Shown: positions 1 through 10,928 of the stretch, piece after piece
How the letters are laid out: every line of letters starts with the position of its first letter
Position numbering within the stretch: position 1 is the first letter of the stretch
Assembly (NCBI RefSeq): GCF_003096095.1
Contig: NZ_CP015453.1
Location: forward strand, 1,240,001-1,304,000
Length of the DNA stretch: 64,000 bases
Direction of reading: 5' to 3'
Source: Dietzia psychralcaliphila
Lineage (GTDB): Bacteria; Actinomycetota; Actinomycetes; Mycobacteriales; Mycobacteriaceae
Translations under genes and position numbers: made by a program
The notes under the pieces: model-generated
What the model was told of the DNA's origin: nothing
What the model saw: only the letters and a program-made list of their open reading frames with translations
Databases searched by the model: none

Positions 1-803
<803 letters not shown>

Positions 804-830
804 TCACATCCGATCACCGGAAGCATCGTC

Positions 831-872
831 CCCAGCCCCAGCCCCAGCCCCAGCCCCAGCCCCAGCCCCAGC
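831..872. repeat. (CCCAGC)7 hexanucleotide tandem repeat
   Basis: Seven perfect copies of CCCAGC lie in the catA-catB intergenic space and run directly into the left arm of a hairpin. Because the unit is six bases, copy number can change without disturbing any gene, but it would alter the spacing between the catA stop and the hairpin. Confidence 0.9.
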
Positions 873-897
873 CCCGGCCGCAACGAGCGGCCGGGGC
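871..897 (+). terminator. Hairpin between catA and catB
   Basis: A perfect 11-bp stem (871-881 with 887-897) closes a 5-base loop AACGA. No T-tract follows, so it may be a partial terminator, an RNA processing or stability element lowering catB relative to catA, or simply a GC-rich dyad. Confidence 0.5.
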
Positions 898-939
898 GCC
901 GGTGATCCCACCCAGCTCACAGCAAGTCGAGGACCGAAC

Positions 940-2061
940 ATGACCGACATGACCATCCGATCCGTCGAGACCCGCATCCTCGACGTCCCCCTCATCCGCC
1001 CCCACAAGTTCGCCACCACCACCGCGACCGAGCAGTCCATCCTCCTGGTGTCGGTGACCACGGCCGACGGGGTCGTCGGCTACGGCGAGGGCGTGACCCC
1101 GGGCGGCCCCTGGTGGGGCGGGGAGTCGGCCGAGACCATGCAGGTGCTGGTGGAGAAGTACCTCGCCCCCGTGGCCGTGGGCCGGCGCGTGGACGAGGTC
1201 CCGGCGGTCCTCGAGGCGATGGAGGGAGTGGTGGCCCGCGGTCGCTTCGCCAAGGCCGCACTCGAGATCGCCATGTTCGACGCATGGGCGCGCACTCTGG
1301 AGGTGCCGGTGCGGTCCCTTCTCGGCGGCGCCGTCCGCGACTCCATCGAGTGCACGTGGGCCCTGGGCGCCATGCCTCTCGAAGCGATGGTCGAGGAGAT
1401 CGACGAACTCCTCGCCGCGGACCGCCACCGCACCTTCAAGCTCAAGATGGGGGCACTGGAACCGGCCGAGGACGTCGCGCGCATCTCCGCGCTCGCCGAG
1501 CGCCTGGGCGGCCGCGCCGGCCTGCGGGTGGACATCAACGCCCGGTGGGACCGGTTCGCCGCCAACGTCCACCTCCCCGCGCTGGTCGCGTCCGGGATCG
1601 AGCTGATCGAGCAGCCGACCCCGACGGAGCAGATCGAGGTGCTCGCCGAGCTCAATCGCACGCTGCCCGTCCAGATCATGGCCGACGAATCAGTGCAGTC
1701 CCCGCATGACGCCCTCGAGGTCGTGCGCCGCGACGCCGCGGGGGTCATCGCCGTCAAGACCACCAAGCTGGGTGGCCTGACCCGGAGCAAGGAGGTGGTG
1801 GCCATCTCGCGCTCGGCAGGCATCGCCTGTCATGCCGCGACCTCGCTGGAGGGGCCCATCGGAACCATGGCGTCACTGCACCTGGCGTGCGCCGAGCCGG
1901 GCTTCAACTACGGCTCCGAGCTGTTCGGTCCGCTGCTGTTGGCCGAGACATACGTGACCACGCCGATCAGGTACGAGGCCGGTCGGGTTCACCTCCCGGA
2001 AGGGCCGGGCCTGGGCGTGGAGATCGACCACGACGCGGTGGAGAAGTTCACCCGCCGCTGA
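940..2061 (+). CDS. catB: Muconate cycloisomerase
   Basis: Converts cis,cis-muconate to muconolactone. It belongs to the enolase superfamily (mandelate racemase/muconate lactonizing enzyme type). The catalytic lysine pair lies in TFKLKMG, the metal-binding acids in VDINARWD, IEQP and MADES, and the second lysine in AVKTTKLGG. The ATG at 940 gives 373 residues, the usual family length, and has GAGGA a few bases upstream. Longer readings starting near 742 run through the CCCAGC repeat and are rejected. Lies between catA and catC on the same strand and is probably co-transcribed, with the intervening hairpin as a possible attenuator. Confidence 0.94.
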   Translation: MTDMTIRSVETRILDVPLIRPHKFATTTATEQSILLVSVTTADGVVGYGEGVTPGGPWWGGESAETMQVLVEKYLAPVAVGRRVDEVPAVLEAMEGVVARGRFAKAALEIAMFDAWARTLEVPVRSLLGGAVRDSIECTWALGAMPLEAMVEEIDELLAADRHRTFKLKMGALEPAEDVARISALAERLGGRAGLRVDINARWDRFAANVHLPALVASGIELIEQPTPTEQIEVLAELNRTLPVQIMADESVQSPHDALEVVRRDAAGVIAVKTTKLGGLTRSKEVVAISRSAGIACHAATSLEGPIGTMASLHLACAEPGFNYGSELFGPLLLAETYVTTPIRYEAGRVHLPEGPGLGVEIDHDAVEKFTRR

Positions 2062-2133
2062 CCGCTGACCGCTGTCCCACTGCCCTGCTGACCGCTGACC
2101 TGCTGACCACTGACCTACCAACCACTGACCGTT
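2062..2133. repeat. Degenerate CTGACC-rich direct repeats
   Basis: The catB-catC gap is made of many imperfect copies of CTGACC/CCACTGACC-type units. This looks like a small slippage-derived spacer. No regulatory site was recognised in it. Confidence 0.7.
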
Positions 2134-2156
2134 GAGAAGTAGAGGAGACTACCGAG

Positions 2157-2441
2157 ATGGCACTGTTCCACGTCCGCATGGACGTCAATATCCCCCGTGA
2201 CCTCGATCCGCAGGTGCGCGAGGACACCGTCGCCCGCGAGAAGGCCTACAGTCAGGAGCTGCAGCGTTCAGGCACGTGGCGGGAGCTCTGGCGCATCGTC
2301 GGCCAGTATTCCAACATCAGCATCTTCGACGTCGAATCCGGCGACGAGCTGCACGAACTGCTCTCGGGCCTGCCGCTGTTCCCGTACATGGACATCGAGG
2401 TCATGGCGCTGACGCGGCACCCCTCGCGAGTCGACGACTGA
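2157..2441 (+). CDS. catC: Muconolactone delta-isomerase
   Basis: Isomerises muconolactone to 3-oxoadipate enol-lactone, the substrate of the enol-lactonase encoded at 4723-5505. The protein is 94 residues, close to the 92-96 of the family, and starts with the typical ALFHVRMDVNIP strand and contains the conserved GTWRELWRIVGQYSN segment. A good Shine-Dalgarno sequence (AGAGGAG) lies about 9 bases before the ATG. Last gene of the cat run; a long inverted repeat follows. The family forms a homodecamer in the cytoplasm. Confidence 0.94.
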   Translation: MALFHVRMDVNIPRDLDPQVREDTVAREKAYSQELQRSGTWRELWRIVGQYSNISIFDVESGDELHELLSGLPLFPYMDIEVMALTRHPSRVDD

Positions 2442-2502
2442 CGCTCCGTCCGACCGGGCTCGGACCGATGAGCGTCCGGCCCCTCACCGTTACGATCAAC
2501 GT

Positions 2503-2553
2503 CAAGAGCGTTCCGCACACTTCCACTCGAGCAATGTGTGCGGAACGCTCTTG
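2503..2553. terminator. Bidirectional terminator, 18-bp perfect stem
   Basis: Bases 2503-2520 and 2536-2553 are perfect inverted copies around a 15-base loop. The element sits between the convergent ends of catC and the thiolase. The arms begin with CAAGAG and end with CTCTTG. A bidirectional terminator fits the location best. Confidence 0.75.
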
Positions 2554-2571
2554 CCGATGCCGGGGAGCCCG

Positions 2572-3783
2572 TCAGACGCGCTCGAAGACGGCGGCCAGGC
2601 CCTGGCCGCCGCCGATGCACATCGTCTCCAGACCCCACTGCGCGTCGCGCCGCACCATCTCGTGCGAGAGGGTGGCGAGCATCCGGGCGCCGGTCGCGCC
2701 GACGGGGTGGCCCAGCGAGATTCCGGAGCCGTGGGGGTTGAGGCGGTGCGAGGCGGGGTCGATGTCCCACTCCCGCATGACGGCCAGCGCCTGGGCGGCG
2801 AAGGCCTCGTTGAGCTCGATCACGTCGATGTCCGCCAGCGTCATCCCGAGCCGGTCGAGCGCCTTGGCGGTGGCGGGGACCGGGCCGATCCCCATCGTCT
2901 CCGGGGCGACACCGGCCACGGCCCAGGACGCCACGCGCACGAGCGGGGTCAGCCCGAGCGAGGCGGCCTTGTCCGCCGTGGTGACCACACACATCGCGGC
3001 GCCGTCGTTCTGGCCCGAGGCGTTGCCGGCGGTGACGGTGGCCTCGGGATCGGTCCGGGCCATGATCGCCCGGAGGCCCGAGAGTGTCTCGACCGTGGTG
3101 TCGGCGCGGGGATGCTCGTCGGTGTCGACGACGAGGTCCCCGCCCCTGCGCTGCGGGACGGCGACGGGGACGATCTCCTCGGCGAACACACCGGACTCCT
3201 GGGCGGCCACCGCACGCTGGTGGGACTGCACGGCCAGTCGGTCCTGCTCCTCGCGGGTGATGCCGTACTCGCGGCGGAGGTTCTCGGCGGTCTCGATCAT
3301 CCCGCCGTCGATCACGTGGGAGCGGCCACCGACCGTGGTGCGGGCGCGGCCGAGGCGGTCGATCAGCGAGACGCCGTCGCCCTTGATGCCCCAGCGGGGA
3401 GAGGGCGTGGCGTAGAACTCCACCTGGCTCATCGATTCGACGCCTCCGGCCACCACGAGGTCCACTCCGCCGGAGGCCACCTGCAGCGCGCCGGTGATCA
3501 CCGCCTGGAGTCCGGAGCCACAGCGCCTGTCCAGTTGCATCCCGGGCACGTCGATGCCGAGCGGGGAGTCGAGGGCGGCGATCCGGCCGATGGCGGGACC
3601 CTCGCCACCGGGCGAGCCCTGGCCCAGGATCACGTCGTCGACGTCCGCCCCGGTCAGGCCGGTGCGCTCGACGAGCGCGGTGAGCAGGGAGGTCGCCAGG
3701 GTGTTCGCGTCCAGATCGCGGAACACGCCGCCGAAGCGGCCGACCGGGGTACGCAGGGGCTGGCAGATGACGACGTCGCGCAT
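2572..3783 (-). CDS. pcaF: Thiolase, probably 3-oxoadipyl-CoA thiolase
   Basis: Acetyl-CoA C-acyltransferase of 403 residues. In this context it most likely splits 3-oxoadipyl-CoA into succinyl-CoA and acetyl-CoA, the last step of the beta-ketoadipate pathway. The nucleophilic Cys is at about residue 88 in DRRCGSGLQ, the catalytic His in LGHPVGATGAR, and the second Cys in CIGGGQG at the C-terminus. It lies 64 bases downstream of the IclR regulator and pcaD on the same strand, convergent with catABC. Thiolase membership is certain. The 3-oxoadipyl-CoA specificity is inferred from the operon; a general acetyl-CoA acetyltransferase is the alternative. Confidence 0.88.
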   Translation of the reverse strand: MRDVVICQPLRTPVGRFGGVFRDLDANTLATSLLTALVERTGLTGADVDDVILGQGSPGGEGPAIGRIAALDSPLGIDVPGMQLDRRCGSGLQAVITGALQVASGGVDLVVAGGVESMSQVEFYATPSPRWGIKGDGVSLIDRLGRARTTVGGRSHVIDGGMIETAENLRREYGITREEQDRLAVQSHQRAVAAQESGVFAEEIVPVAVPQRRGGDLVVDTDEHPRADTTVETLSGLRAIMARTDPEATVTAGNASGQNDGAAMCVVTTADKAASLGLTPLVRVASWAVAGVAPETMGIGPVPATAKALDRLGMTLADIDVIELNEAFAAQALAVMREWDIDPASHRLNPHGSGISLGHPVGATGARMLATLSHEMVRRDAQWGLETMCIGGGQGLAAVFERV

Positions 3784-3847
3784 GGGTTCTCCTGGTGGTG
3801 GCTGGGGTGGGGAGCGTGGTGAGGGGAGGGGTCTCGGTCGGAACTGG

Positions 3848-4726
3848 TCAACGGTTGACGGTCGCCAGGTCCGCGGACAGGGCCCGGGCCGCGTCCACCA
3901 CGACCGGGACGAGCTCGTCCCGGAGCTGGTCGATCGAATACCGGGCGGCGTGTGTGGAGACGTTAAGCGCGGCCACGACCCGCCCGTGGCGGTCGCGGAC
4001 CGGGGCGGCCAGGGACCTCAGCCCCGGTTCGAGTTCCTGGTCCACCAGCGCCCACCCGCGGTCGGCGACCGCCGCCAGTTCGGCGCGCAGCCCGGCCGGC
4101 TCTCCGATCCCGTGCGGTGTGAGTACGCGTAGGTCGGTCGCCGCCAGGTGGGCATCCAGCTCCTCCGGGGGCAGGGCTGCGAGCAGGACCCTGCCCATCG
4201 AGGTGGCGAAGGCCGGGAAGCGGGTTCCGATGGTGATCCCGATGTTCATGATCCGACGCACCTGGACACGGCCCACATAGACGATGTCGTGACCGTCGAG
4301 GACGGCGATCGACGACGACTCGTCGAGCTGGGCGCTGAGCCGTTCGAGGTGCGGTTGGGCCAGATCGGTCAGTGGCATGGCCGAGAGGTAGCTGTAGCCG
4401 AGGTCGAGCACGCGGGGGGTGAGCCAGAACGCCGACCCGGCGGTGTCCACGTAGCCGAGCTCGACCAGTGTGTGGAGGAACCGACGCGCGGTCGCGCGGG
4501 TGAGCCCGGTGGTCCGGGCGACCTCACTGAGGGTCTGTCGGGGGTGGTCGGCGTCGAACGCGGTGATGACGGCGAGGCCGCGCGCGAGGGACTGGACGAA
4601 GTCCGGGGACGCCGGTCGTTCGGGTGTGGACCCTGCCCCTGACTCGGACCCGAAACCGGACCCGGAGCTGAGCCCGAGCCCAGACCGGGTCTCGTCGTCG
4701 GCGTGCTCGCGGTCCTCCGCGCTCAC
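3848..4726 (-). CDS. pcaR: IclR-family transcriptional regulator (PcaR-like)
   Basis: A 292-residue regulator. An Asp/Ser/Gly-rich N-terminal stretch of about 40 residues precedes the winged helix-turn-helix (FVQSLARGLAVITAFD, then TLSEVARTTGLTRATARRFLHTL), and the C-terminal IclR effector domain contains DESSSIAVLDGHDIVYVGRV, typical of PcaR/PobR/CatR relatives. The GTG at 4726 overlaps the pcaD stop by four bases (GTGA), which fixes the start and implies translational coupling. It probably controls pcaD-pcaR-pcaF and the divergent pcaIJ in response to a pathway intermediate such as 3-oxoadipate; that effector is inferred from relatives. An alternative name is catR. Confidence 0.85.
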   Translation of the reverse strand: MSAEDREHADDETRSGLGLSSGSGFGSESGAGSTPERPASPDFVQSLARGLAVITAFDADHPRQTLSEVARTTGLTRATARRFLHTLVELGYVDTAGSAFWLTPRVLDLGYSYLSAMPLTDLAQPHLERLSAQLDESSSIAVLDGHDIVYVGRVQVRRIMNIGITIGTRFPAFATSMGRVLLAALPPEELDAHLAATDLRVLTPHGIGEPAGLRAELAAVADRGWALVDQELEPGLRSLAAPVRDRHGRVVAALNVSTHAARYSIDQLRDELVPVVVDAARALSADLATVNR

Positions 4727-5505
4727 GCGGGCCCGGCCGAGGTCAGGTGCGCGCGCAGGACCTCGGAGACGCGCTCGGGCATCTCCACGGTGGGAACGTG
4801 GGCTGCGGGCGACAGGGTCACGAACTCGGCCCCCGGGATACCGTCCGCGAGCTCGCGGAGCACGTCGGGCGGCGTGGAGGGGTCCTCGTCTCCGGCCACC
4901 ACGAGGGTGGGACAGGTGATCCGGCCGAGGTCGGCGCGTCCGTCCCACCCGGACAGGGCGTCGCAGGCCGCGGCATACCCCTCGTCGCTGGTCGCCAGGA
5001 TCATCTCGCGGAGACCTGCCACCAGGGCGGGATCCTCCTCGGCGCGACCGGGGGTGATCCACCGCGCCACCACCGCGTCGGCGACGGCCCCGGTGCCGCC
5101 CTCGCGGACCGCGGTCGCGCGGTCGACCCATCCCGAGGGTTCGCCGAACTTCGCGGCCGTGCACAGCAGGGCCGTGGACCGGACCCGGGTGGGCTCGTGG
5201 ACCGCGAGCCACTGGGCCACCGCACCTCCCAGGGAGAGCCCGACCACGTGGAAGCGGTCCACGCCGAGGGCGTCGAGCAGGGCGAGGACGTCGCCGCAGA
5301 GATCGGCGATCGTGCACGGCCCCGGAACCACGTCGGAGCCCCCGTGTCCACGGTGGTCGACGGCGATGACCGTGTGGTCCCGGGCCAGTTCGCGCACCTG
5401 GGCGTCCCACATCGACCGGTTCGATCCGAGTGATCCGAGGAGTACGACGGCAGGGGCATCCGCTAACTGCGGGCCGCTGACCTGGTGAGACAGGGTGGCG
5501 GGCAT
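4723..5505 (-). CDS. pcaD: 3-oxoadipate enol-lactonase (alpha/beta hydrolase)
   Basis: Hydrolyses 3-oxoadipate enol-lactone to 3-oxoadipate, the point where the catechol and protocatechuate branches join. The 260-residue alpha/beta hydrolase has the nucleophile elbow GLSLGG, an acid in VVAGDEDPSTP and the catalytic His in SPAAHVP. The ATG at 5505 has AGGAAAGGA upstream. Here it is a separate gene, whereas several actinobacteria carry it fused to a decarboxylase as pcaL; I see no fused CMD domain. It overlaps the regulator gene by four bases and is divergent from pcaI, sharing the 5506-5634 intergenic region. Confidence 0.9.
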   Translation of the reverse strand: MPATLSHQVSGPQLADAPAVVLLGSLGSNRSMWDAQVRELARDHTVIAVDHRGHGGSDVVPGPCTIADLCGDVLALLDALGVDRFHVVGLSLGGAVAQWLAVHEPTRVRSTALLCTAAKFGEPSGWVDRATAVREGGTGAVADAVVARWITPGRAEEDPALVAGLREMILATSDEGYAAACDALSGWDGRADLGRITCPTLVVAGDEDPSTPPDVLRELADGIPGAEFVTLSPAAHVPTVEMPERVSEVLRAHLTSAGPA

Positions 5506-5580
5506 GGGGCGGTTCCTTTCCTGGGGGAGGCGGCCGGGTCCGGTCGGGCCCGGGTGACGTGCACCACGATACGCCGCAAG

Positions 5581-5616
5581 TGTACGCATAACGAACAGTT
5601 GTGCAAGAAGCGAACA
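5581..5616. promoter_or_regulatory. Tandem candidate IclR (PcaR) operators
   Basis: Two 17-base elements, at 5581-5597 and 5600-5616, both begin with TGT and end with CGAACA, and match at 12 of 17 positions. The first is an imperfect dyad (TGTACG ... CGAACA). They lie 19 bases apart in the pcaD-pcaI divergent region, 19-54 bases before the pcaI ATG. An operator for the adjacent IclR regulator is the natural reading, but it is inferred. Confidence 0.5.
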
Positions 5617-5634
5617 GAGTCTACGGTGTGTGAC

Positions 5635-6408
5635 ATGACCAACAAGATCTTCTCGTCGGCCGCCGCAGCGGTCGCGGACATTCCGGACGGCGCCTCGCTC
5701 GCCGTCGGGGGGTTCGGTCTGGTCGGCATCCCCGCCGTCCTGATCGATGCACTCCTCGACCAGGGGGCCACCGACCTGAGCACCGTGAGCAACAACTGCG
5801 GTACGGACGGCTTCGGTCTCGGCACGCTCCTCGAGGCCCGACGCATCACCCGCACCACGGCCTCCTACGTGGGGGCCAACAAGGAGTTCGCCAGGCAGTA
5901 CCTGAGCGGCGAGCTGGAGGTGGAGTTGACGCCGCAGGGCACGCTCGCCGAGCGGATGCGCTCCGGCGGAGCGGGCATCCCCGCCTTCTACACACCCGCC
6001 GGCGTCGGGACGATGGTCGCCGAGGGTGGACTCCCACTGCGCTACGACGGCGACGGGGGAGTGGCCGTGGCGTCCGACCCCAAGGAGGTGCGCGAGTTCG
6101 ACGGAGTGCAGTACGTCCTCGAGCGCGCGATCGTCACCGATTTCGCCCTCGTCCACGCCCACCGTGCGGACACCGCGGGCAACCTCCAGTTCCGCGGCAC
6201 CGCACGGAACTTCAACCCGGACGTCGCGATGGCCGGCCGCATCACCATCGTCCAGGCCGAGGAGATCGTCCCGGCGGGACGGATCGACCCGGCCGACGTC
6301 CACCTCCCCGGAATCTTCGTCCAGCGCCTCGTCGAGGTGGGACGTCAGGAGACCGGAGTCGAGATCGAGAAGCTGAGTAGCGGCAGGAACGGGGAGGACC
6401 GGTCATGA
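5635..6408 (+). CDS. pcaI: 3-oxoadipate CoA-transferase subunit A
   Basis: Alpha subunit of the succinyl-CoA:3-oxoadipate CoA-transferase that activates 3-oxoadipate before thiolysis. The ATG at 5635 gives 257 residues and the expected start ([30 protein letters not shown]); the frame is open further upstream but runs through the divergent promoter region. The CoA-transferase I fold is indicated by the GGFGLVG loop and the [14 protein letters not shown] segment. The stop overlaps the pcaJ ATG by four bases. Sequence alone does not exclude acetoacetate (ScoA) specificity; the cat/pca neighbours favour 3-oxoadipate. Confidence 0.9.
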   Translation: MTNKIFSSAAAAVADIPDGASLAVGGFGLVGIPAVLIDALLDQGATDLSTVSNNCGTDGFGLGTLLEARRITRTTASYVGANKEFARQYLSGELEVELTPQGTLAERMRSGGAGIPAFYTPAGVGTMVAEGGLPLRYDGDGGVAVASDPKEVREFDGVQYVLERAIVTDFALVHAHRADTAGNLQFRGTARNFNPDVAMAGRITIVQAEEIVPAGRIDPADVHLPGIFVQRLVEVGRQETGVEIEKLSSGRNGEDRS

Positions 6409-7034
6409 GCTGGACCCACGAGCAGATGGCGGCCCGGATCGCCGCGGACTTCGTCGACGGCCAGTACGTCAACCTGGGGATCGGGATGCCGACCCTCATC
6501 CCCGACGTCGTCCCCGGCGGTGTCGAGGTGACCCTGCACTCGGAGAACGGCATCCTCGGCGTGGGCCCGTACCCGACGCCCGAGCAGCTCGACCCGGAGA
6601 TGATCAACGCCGGCAAGGAGACCATCACGGCAGCCGCCGGGGCGGCGTACTTCTCGTCGTCGGAGTCCTTCGCCATGATCCGGGGCGGAACGGTCGACGT
6701 GGCGGTGCTGGGCGCCATGCAGGTCTCACAGGCCGGGGACCTGTCCAACTGGATGATCCCGGGAGCGATGGTCAAGGGCATGGGCGGTGCCATGGACCTG
6801 GTCCACGGCGCCGGCCGGGTGATCGTGATGATGGACCACGTCACGCGCAAGGGGGACATCAAGCTCATGGCCGAGAACTCCCTGCCGTACACCGGCCGCC
6901 GGTGCGTTCAGCGCGTCGTCACCGACCTGTGTGTCCTCGACATCACCGCCGAGGGGTTCCGGCTCGTCGAACCGGCCCCGGACGTCACGATCGAGGAGAT
7001 CCGCGCCAAGACGGGCGCCGAGGTCCACACCTAG
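6405..7034 (+). CDS. pcaJ: 3-oxoadipate CoA-transferase subunit B
   Basis: Beta subunit of the CoA-transferase, 209 residues. It carries the catalytic glutamate in the [10 protein letters not shown] motif and the [10 protein letters not shown] loop near the N-terminus. The ATG at 6405 overlaps the pcaI stop (ATGA), so the two subunits are translationally coupled and made in equal amounts. With pcaI it forms the heteromeric enzyme that transfers CoA from succinyl-CoA to 3-oxoadipate. Confidence 0.9.
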   Translation: MSWTHEQMAARIAADFVDGQYVNLGIGMPTLIPDVVPGGVEVTLHSENGILGVGPYPTPEQLDPEMINAGKETITAAAGAAYFSSSESFAMIRGGTVDVAVLGAMQVSQAGDLSNWMIPGAMVKGMGGAMDLVHGAGRVIVMMDHVTRKGDIKLMAENSLPYTGRRCVQRVVTDLCVLDITAEGFRLVEPAPDVTIEEIRAKTGAEVHT

Positions 7035-8156
<1,122 letters not shown>

Positions 8157-8207
8157 CCCCGGGGGCGGGGCCCGGGCGGCGTATGTGGGGTCGCGGGCCC
8201 GACGGCC

Positions 8208-8219
8208 TACGATGGTCGG
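8208..8219 (+). promoter_or_regulatory. Putative -10 for leaderless valS
   Basis: TACGAT at 8208-8213 ends six bases before the GTG at 8220, so the predicted transcription start coincides with the start codon. No Shine-Dalgarno sequence is present. Leaderless mRNAs are common in this order. Confidence 0.45.
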
Positions 8220-10928
8220 GTGACGACTGCAGCGACTCCCGGCCCCGAGACCGACCGTGCGGACTCCCTCCCCGCCTCCTGGAACCCCGGCGAGGTCGAG
8301 TCCGAGCTGTATCAGCGCTGGGTCGACGCCGGCTACTTCGAGGCAGACCCCTCCAGCGACAAGCCGGCGTACTCGGTGGTCCTGCCGCCGCCCAACGTCA
8401 CCGGCAACCTCCACATGGGGCACGCGCTCGACCACACGCTCATGGACGTGCTCACGCGTCGCAAGCGCATGCAGGGGTTCGAGGTGCTGTGGCTGCCGGG
8501 TATGGACCACGCGGGAATCGCCACCCAGACTCTGGTGGACCGCAAGCTCGTCGCCGAGGGGATCGACCGGCACGAGATCGGACGCGAGGCCTTCATCGAG
8601 AAGGTCTGGGAGTGGAAGCGCGAGTCCGGCGGGACGATCGGTGAGCAGATGCGCCGGCTCGGCGACGGTGTGGACTGGTCACGCGAGCGGTTCACGCTCG
8701 ACGAGGGCCTGTCCCGCGCCGTGCAGACCATCTTCGCCGAGCTCTACGGCCAGGGGCTGATCTACCGGGCCGAGCGCCTGGTCAACTGGTCGCCGACCCT
8801 GCAGACCGCGATCTCGGACATCGAGGTCAAGTACGCCGATGTCGAGGGCGAGCTGGTCAGCTTCCGCTACGGGTCCATGGACGACTCGCAGCCGCACCTG
8901 GTGGTGGCCACGACCCGGCTCGAGACGATGCTGGGCGACACGGCGATCGCCGTGCATCCCGGGGACGAGCGCTACGCCCACCTGGTGGGCACCGAGATCG
9001 AGCACCCGTTCCGCGAGGGCTGGACCATGCGGGTCGTGGCGGACGACCACGTGGACCCCGAGTTCGGCACGGGCGCCGTCAAGGTCACGCCCGCGCACGA
9101 CCCCAACGACTTCGCGATCGGCCAGCGCCACGGGCTCGAGATGCCCACGATCATGGACGCGGCCGGCCGCATCGCCGACACGGGGACCCGCTACGACGGG
9201 ATGGACCGGTTCGAGGCGCGCAGGGTGATCCGCGAGGACCTCGCCGCCCAGGGCCGGATCGTCAAGGAGGTGCGTCCGTACCTGCACTCCGTCGGCCACT
9301 CGGAGCGCTCCGGCGAGCCGATCGAGCCGCGACTGTCCCTGCAGTGGTGGGTCAGGGTCGAGGAGTTGGCCCGGATGGCCGGCGATGCCGTGCGCGACGG
9401 TGACACGGTGATCCACCCGAAGAGCCAGGAACCGCGCTGGTTCGACTGGGTCGACGACATGCACGACTGGTGCATCTCCCGCCAGCTGTGGTGGGGCCAC
9501 CGCATCCCCATCTGGTACGGGCCCGACGGCGAGGTCGTCTGCGTGGGCGTCGACGAGCAGCCGCCCGCCGGGTACACGCAGGACACGGACGTGCTCGACA
9601 CGTGGTTCTCCTCCGGACTGTGGCCGTTCTCGACCATGGGATGGCCCGACCGTACCGCCGACCTGGAGCGGTTCTACCCCACGTCCGTGCTGGTCACCGG
9701 CTACGACATCCTGTTCTTCTGGGTGGCCCGGATGATGATGTTCGGCACCTTCGTGGGCCGCACCCTCACCGGCGACAAGGCCACCCCGGGCCCCGTCCCG
9801 TTCACGGATGTGTTCCTCCACGGGCTCGTCCGCGACGAGCACGGTCAGAAGATGTCCAAGTCCAAGGGCAACGGCATCGACCCGCTGGACTGGGTGGACC
9901 GCTTCGGTGCCGACGCCCTGCGCTTCACCCTGGCCCGGGGCGCCAACCCGGGCGGCGACCTATCCGTGGGCGACGACGCCGCCCAGGCCTCGCGCAACTT
10001 CGCCACGAAGCTCTTCAACGCCACGCGCTTCGCGCTCATGAACGGCGCGAAGGTGGGCGAGCTCCCCGAGGCGTCCGCACTCACCGACGCCGACCGATGG
10101 ATCCTCCACCGGCTCGGGGAGGTGCGACTGTCGGTCGACGACGCACTGGACCGCTACGAGTTCTCCAAGGCCTGCGAGACGCTCTACCACTTCGCGTGGG
10201 ACGAGGTGTGCGACTGGTACCTGGAGCTCGCCAAGGTCCAGTTCGGGAACGACGACGAGGCGCGCAGCTCCGAGCGCGCCGAGCACACGCGGCTCGTGCT
10301 GGGACACGTCCTCGACGTGGTGCTGCGGATGCTGCACCCCGTCATCCCGTTCGTCACCGAGGTGCTGTGGACGGGCCTGACCGGACGCGACTCCGTGGTG
10401 ATCGCCGACTGGCCCTCCGACGTGGTCCCGGCAGAGGGCGCCGCAGAGTCCGTGCGCCGGGTGGCCGACGCCCAGACCCTCGTCACCGAGATCCGCCGCT
10501 TCCGCTCCGACCAGGGCCTCAAGCCGGGCCAGCGGGTGCCCGCACGCGTCACCGGGGTCGACCAGGCGGACCTGCCCGCGGACCTGCTCGACCAGGTGGC
10601 CTCGCTCGCACGGTTCACCCGGGCCGAGGACGACTTCACCGCCACGGCCTCGCTGGAGGTCCGGCTGGGGTTGTCCACGGTGGGGGTCGAGATCGACACC
10701 TCGGGGACCATCGACCTGGCCGCCGAACGGCGCCGTCTGGAGAAGGACCTGGCATCCGCTCGGAAGGAACTGGAGACCACCGGGGCCAAGCTGGGCAACG
10801 AGGCGTTCCTGGGCAAGGCCCCCGACCACGTGGTGGACAAGATCCGTGCGCGCCGGGATCTCGCCGAGGCCGAGGTCGCCAGGATCTCCGCGCGACTCGA
10901 GGGCCTTCCGGCCGGGAGCAACGCCTGA
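8220..10928 (+). CDS. valS: Valyl-tRNA synthetase
   Basis: Charges tRNA-Val with valine and edits mischarged threonine. The 902-residue class I synthetase has the HIGH-type motif HMGH at residues 65-68 and KMSKS at 544-548. The CP1 editing domain lies between them ([17 protein letters not shown]). The anticodon-binding helical domain and a C-terminal coiled coil ([19 protein letters not shown], about residues 830-890) complete it. The GTG at 8220 directly precedes MTTAATPG. The stop overlaps the folC ATG by one base (TGATG). Confidence 0.97.
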   Translation: MTTAATPGPETDRADSLPASWNPGEVESELYQRWVDAGYFEADPSSDKPAYSVVLPPPNVTGNLHMGHALDHTLMDVLTRRKRMQGFEVLWLPGMDHAGIATQTLVDRKLVAEGIDRHEIGREAFIEKVWEWKRESGGTIGEQMRRLGDGVDWSRERFTLDEGLSRAVQTIFAELYGQGLIYRAERLVNWSPTLQTAISDIEVKYADVEGELVSFRYGSMDDSQPHLVVATTRLETMLGDTAIAVHPGDERYAHLVGTEIEHPFREGWTMRVVADDHVDPEFGTGAVKVTPAHDPNDFAIGQRHGLEMPTIMDAAGRIADTGTRYDGMDRFEARRVIREDLAAQGRIVKEVRPYLHSVGHSERSGEPIEPRLSLQWWVRVEELARMAGDAVRDGDTVIHPKSQEPRWFDWVDDMHDWCISRQLWWGHRIPIWYGPDGEVVCVGVDEQPPAGYTQDTDVLDTWFSSGLWPFSTMGWPDRTADLERFYPTSVLVTGYDILFFWVARMMMFGTFVGRTLTGDKATPGPVPFTDVFLHGLVRDEHGQKMSKSKGNGIDPLDWVDRFGADALRFTLARGANPGGDLSVGDDAAQASRNFATKLFNATRFALMNGAKVGELPEASALTDADRWILHRLGEVRLSVDDALDRYEFSKACETLYHFAWDEVCDWYLELAKVQFGNDDEARSSERAEHTRLVLGHVLDVVLRMLHPVIPFVTEVLWTGLTGRDSVVIADWPSDVVPAEGAAESVRRVADAQTLVTEIRRFRSDQGLKPGQRVPARVTGVDQADLPADLLDQVASLARFTRAEDDFTATASLEVRLGLSTVGVEIDTSGTIDLAAERRRLEKDLASARKELETTGAKLGNEAFLGKAPDHVVDKIRARRDLAEAEVARISARLEGLPAGSNA

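Noticed and set aside
804-1572. Minus-strand frames with Gly-Ala or Gly-Trp repeats through the CCCAGC tract
   Set aside because: The repeats arise from translating the hexamer on the other strand; no family resemblance, and they overlap catB.
3848-5410. A 520-residue fusion of an Arg-rich protein with the IclR regulator
   Set aside because: The first 228 residues are another frame of pcaD. The GTG at 4726 overlapping the pcaD stop is the real start.
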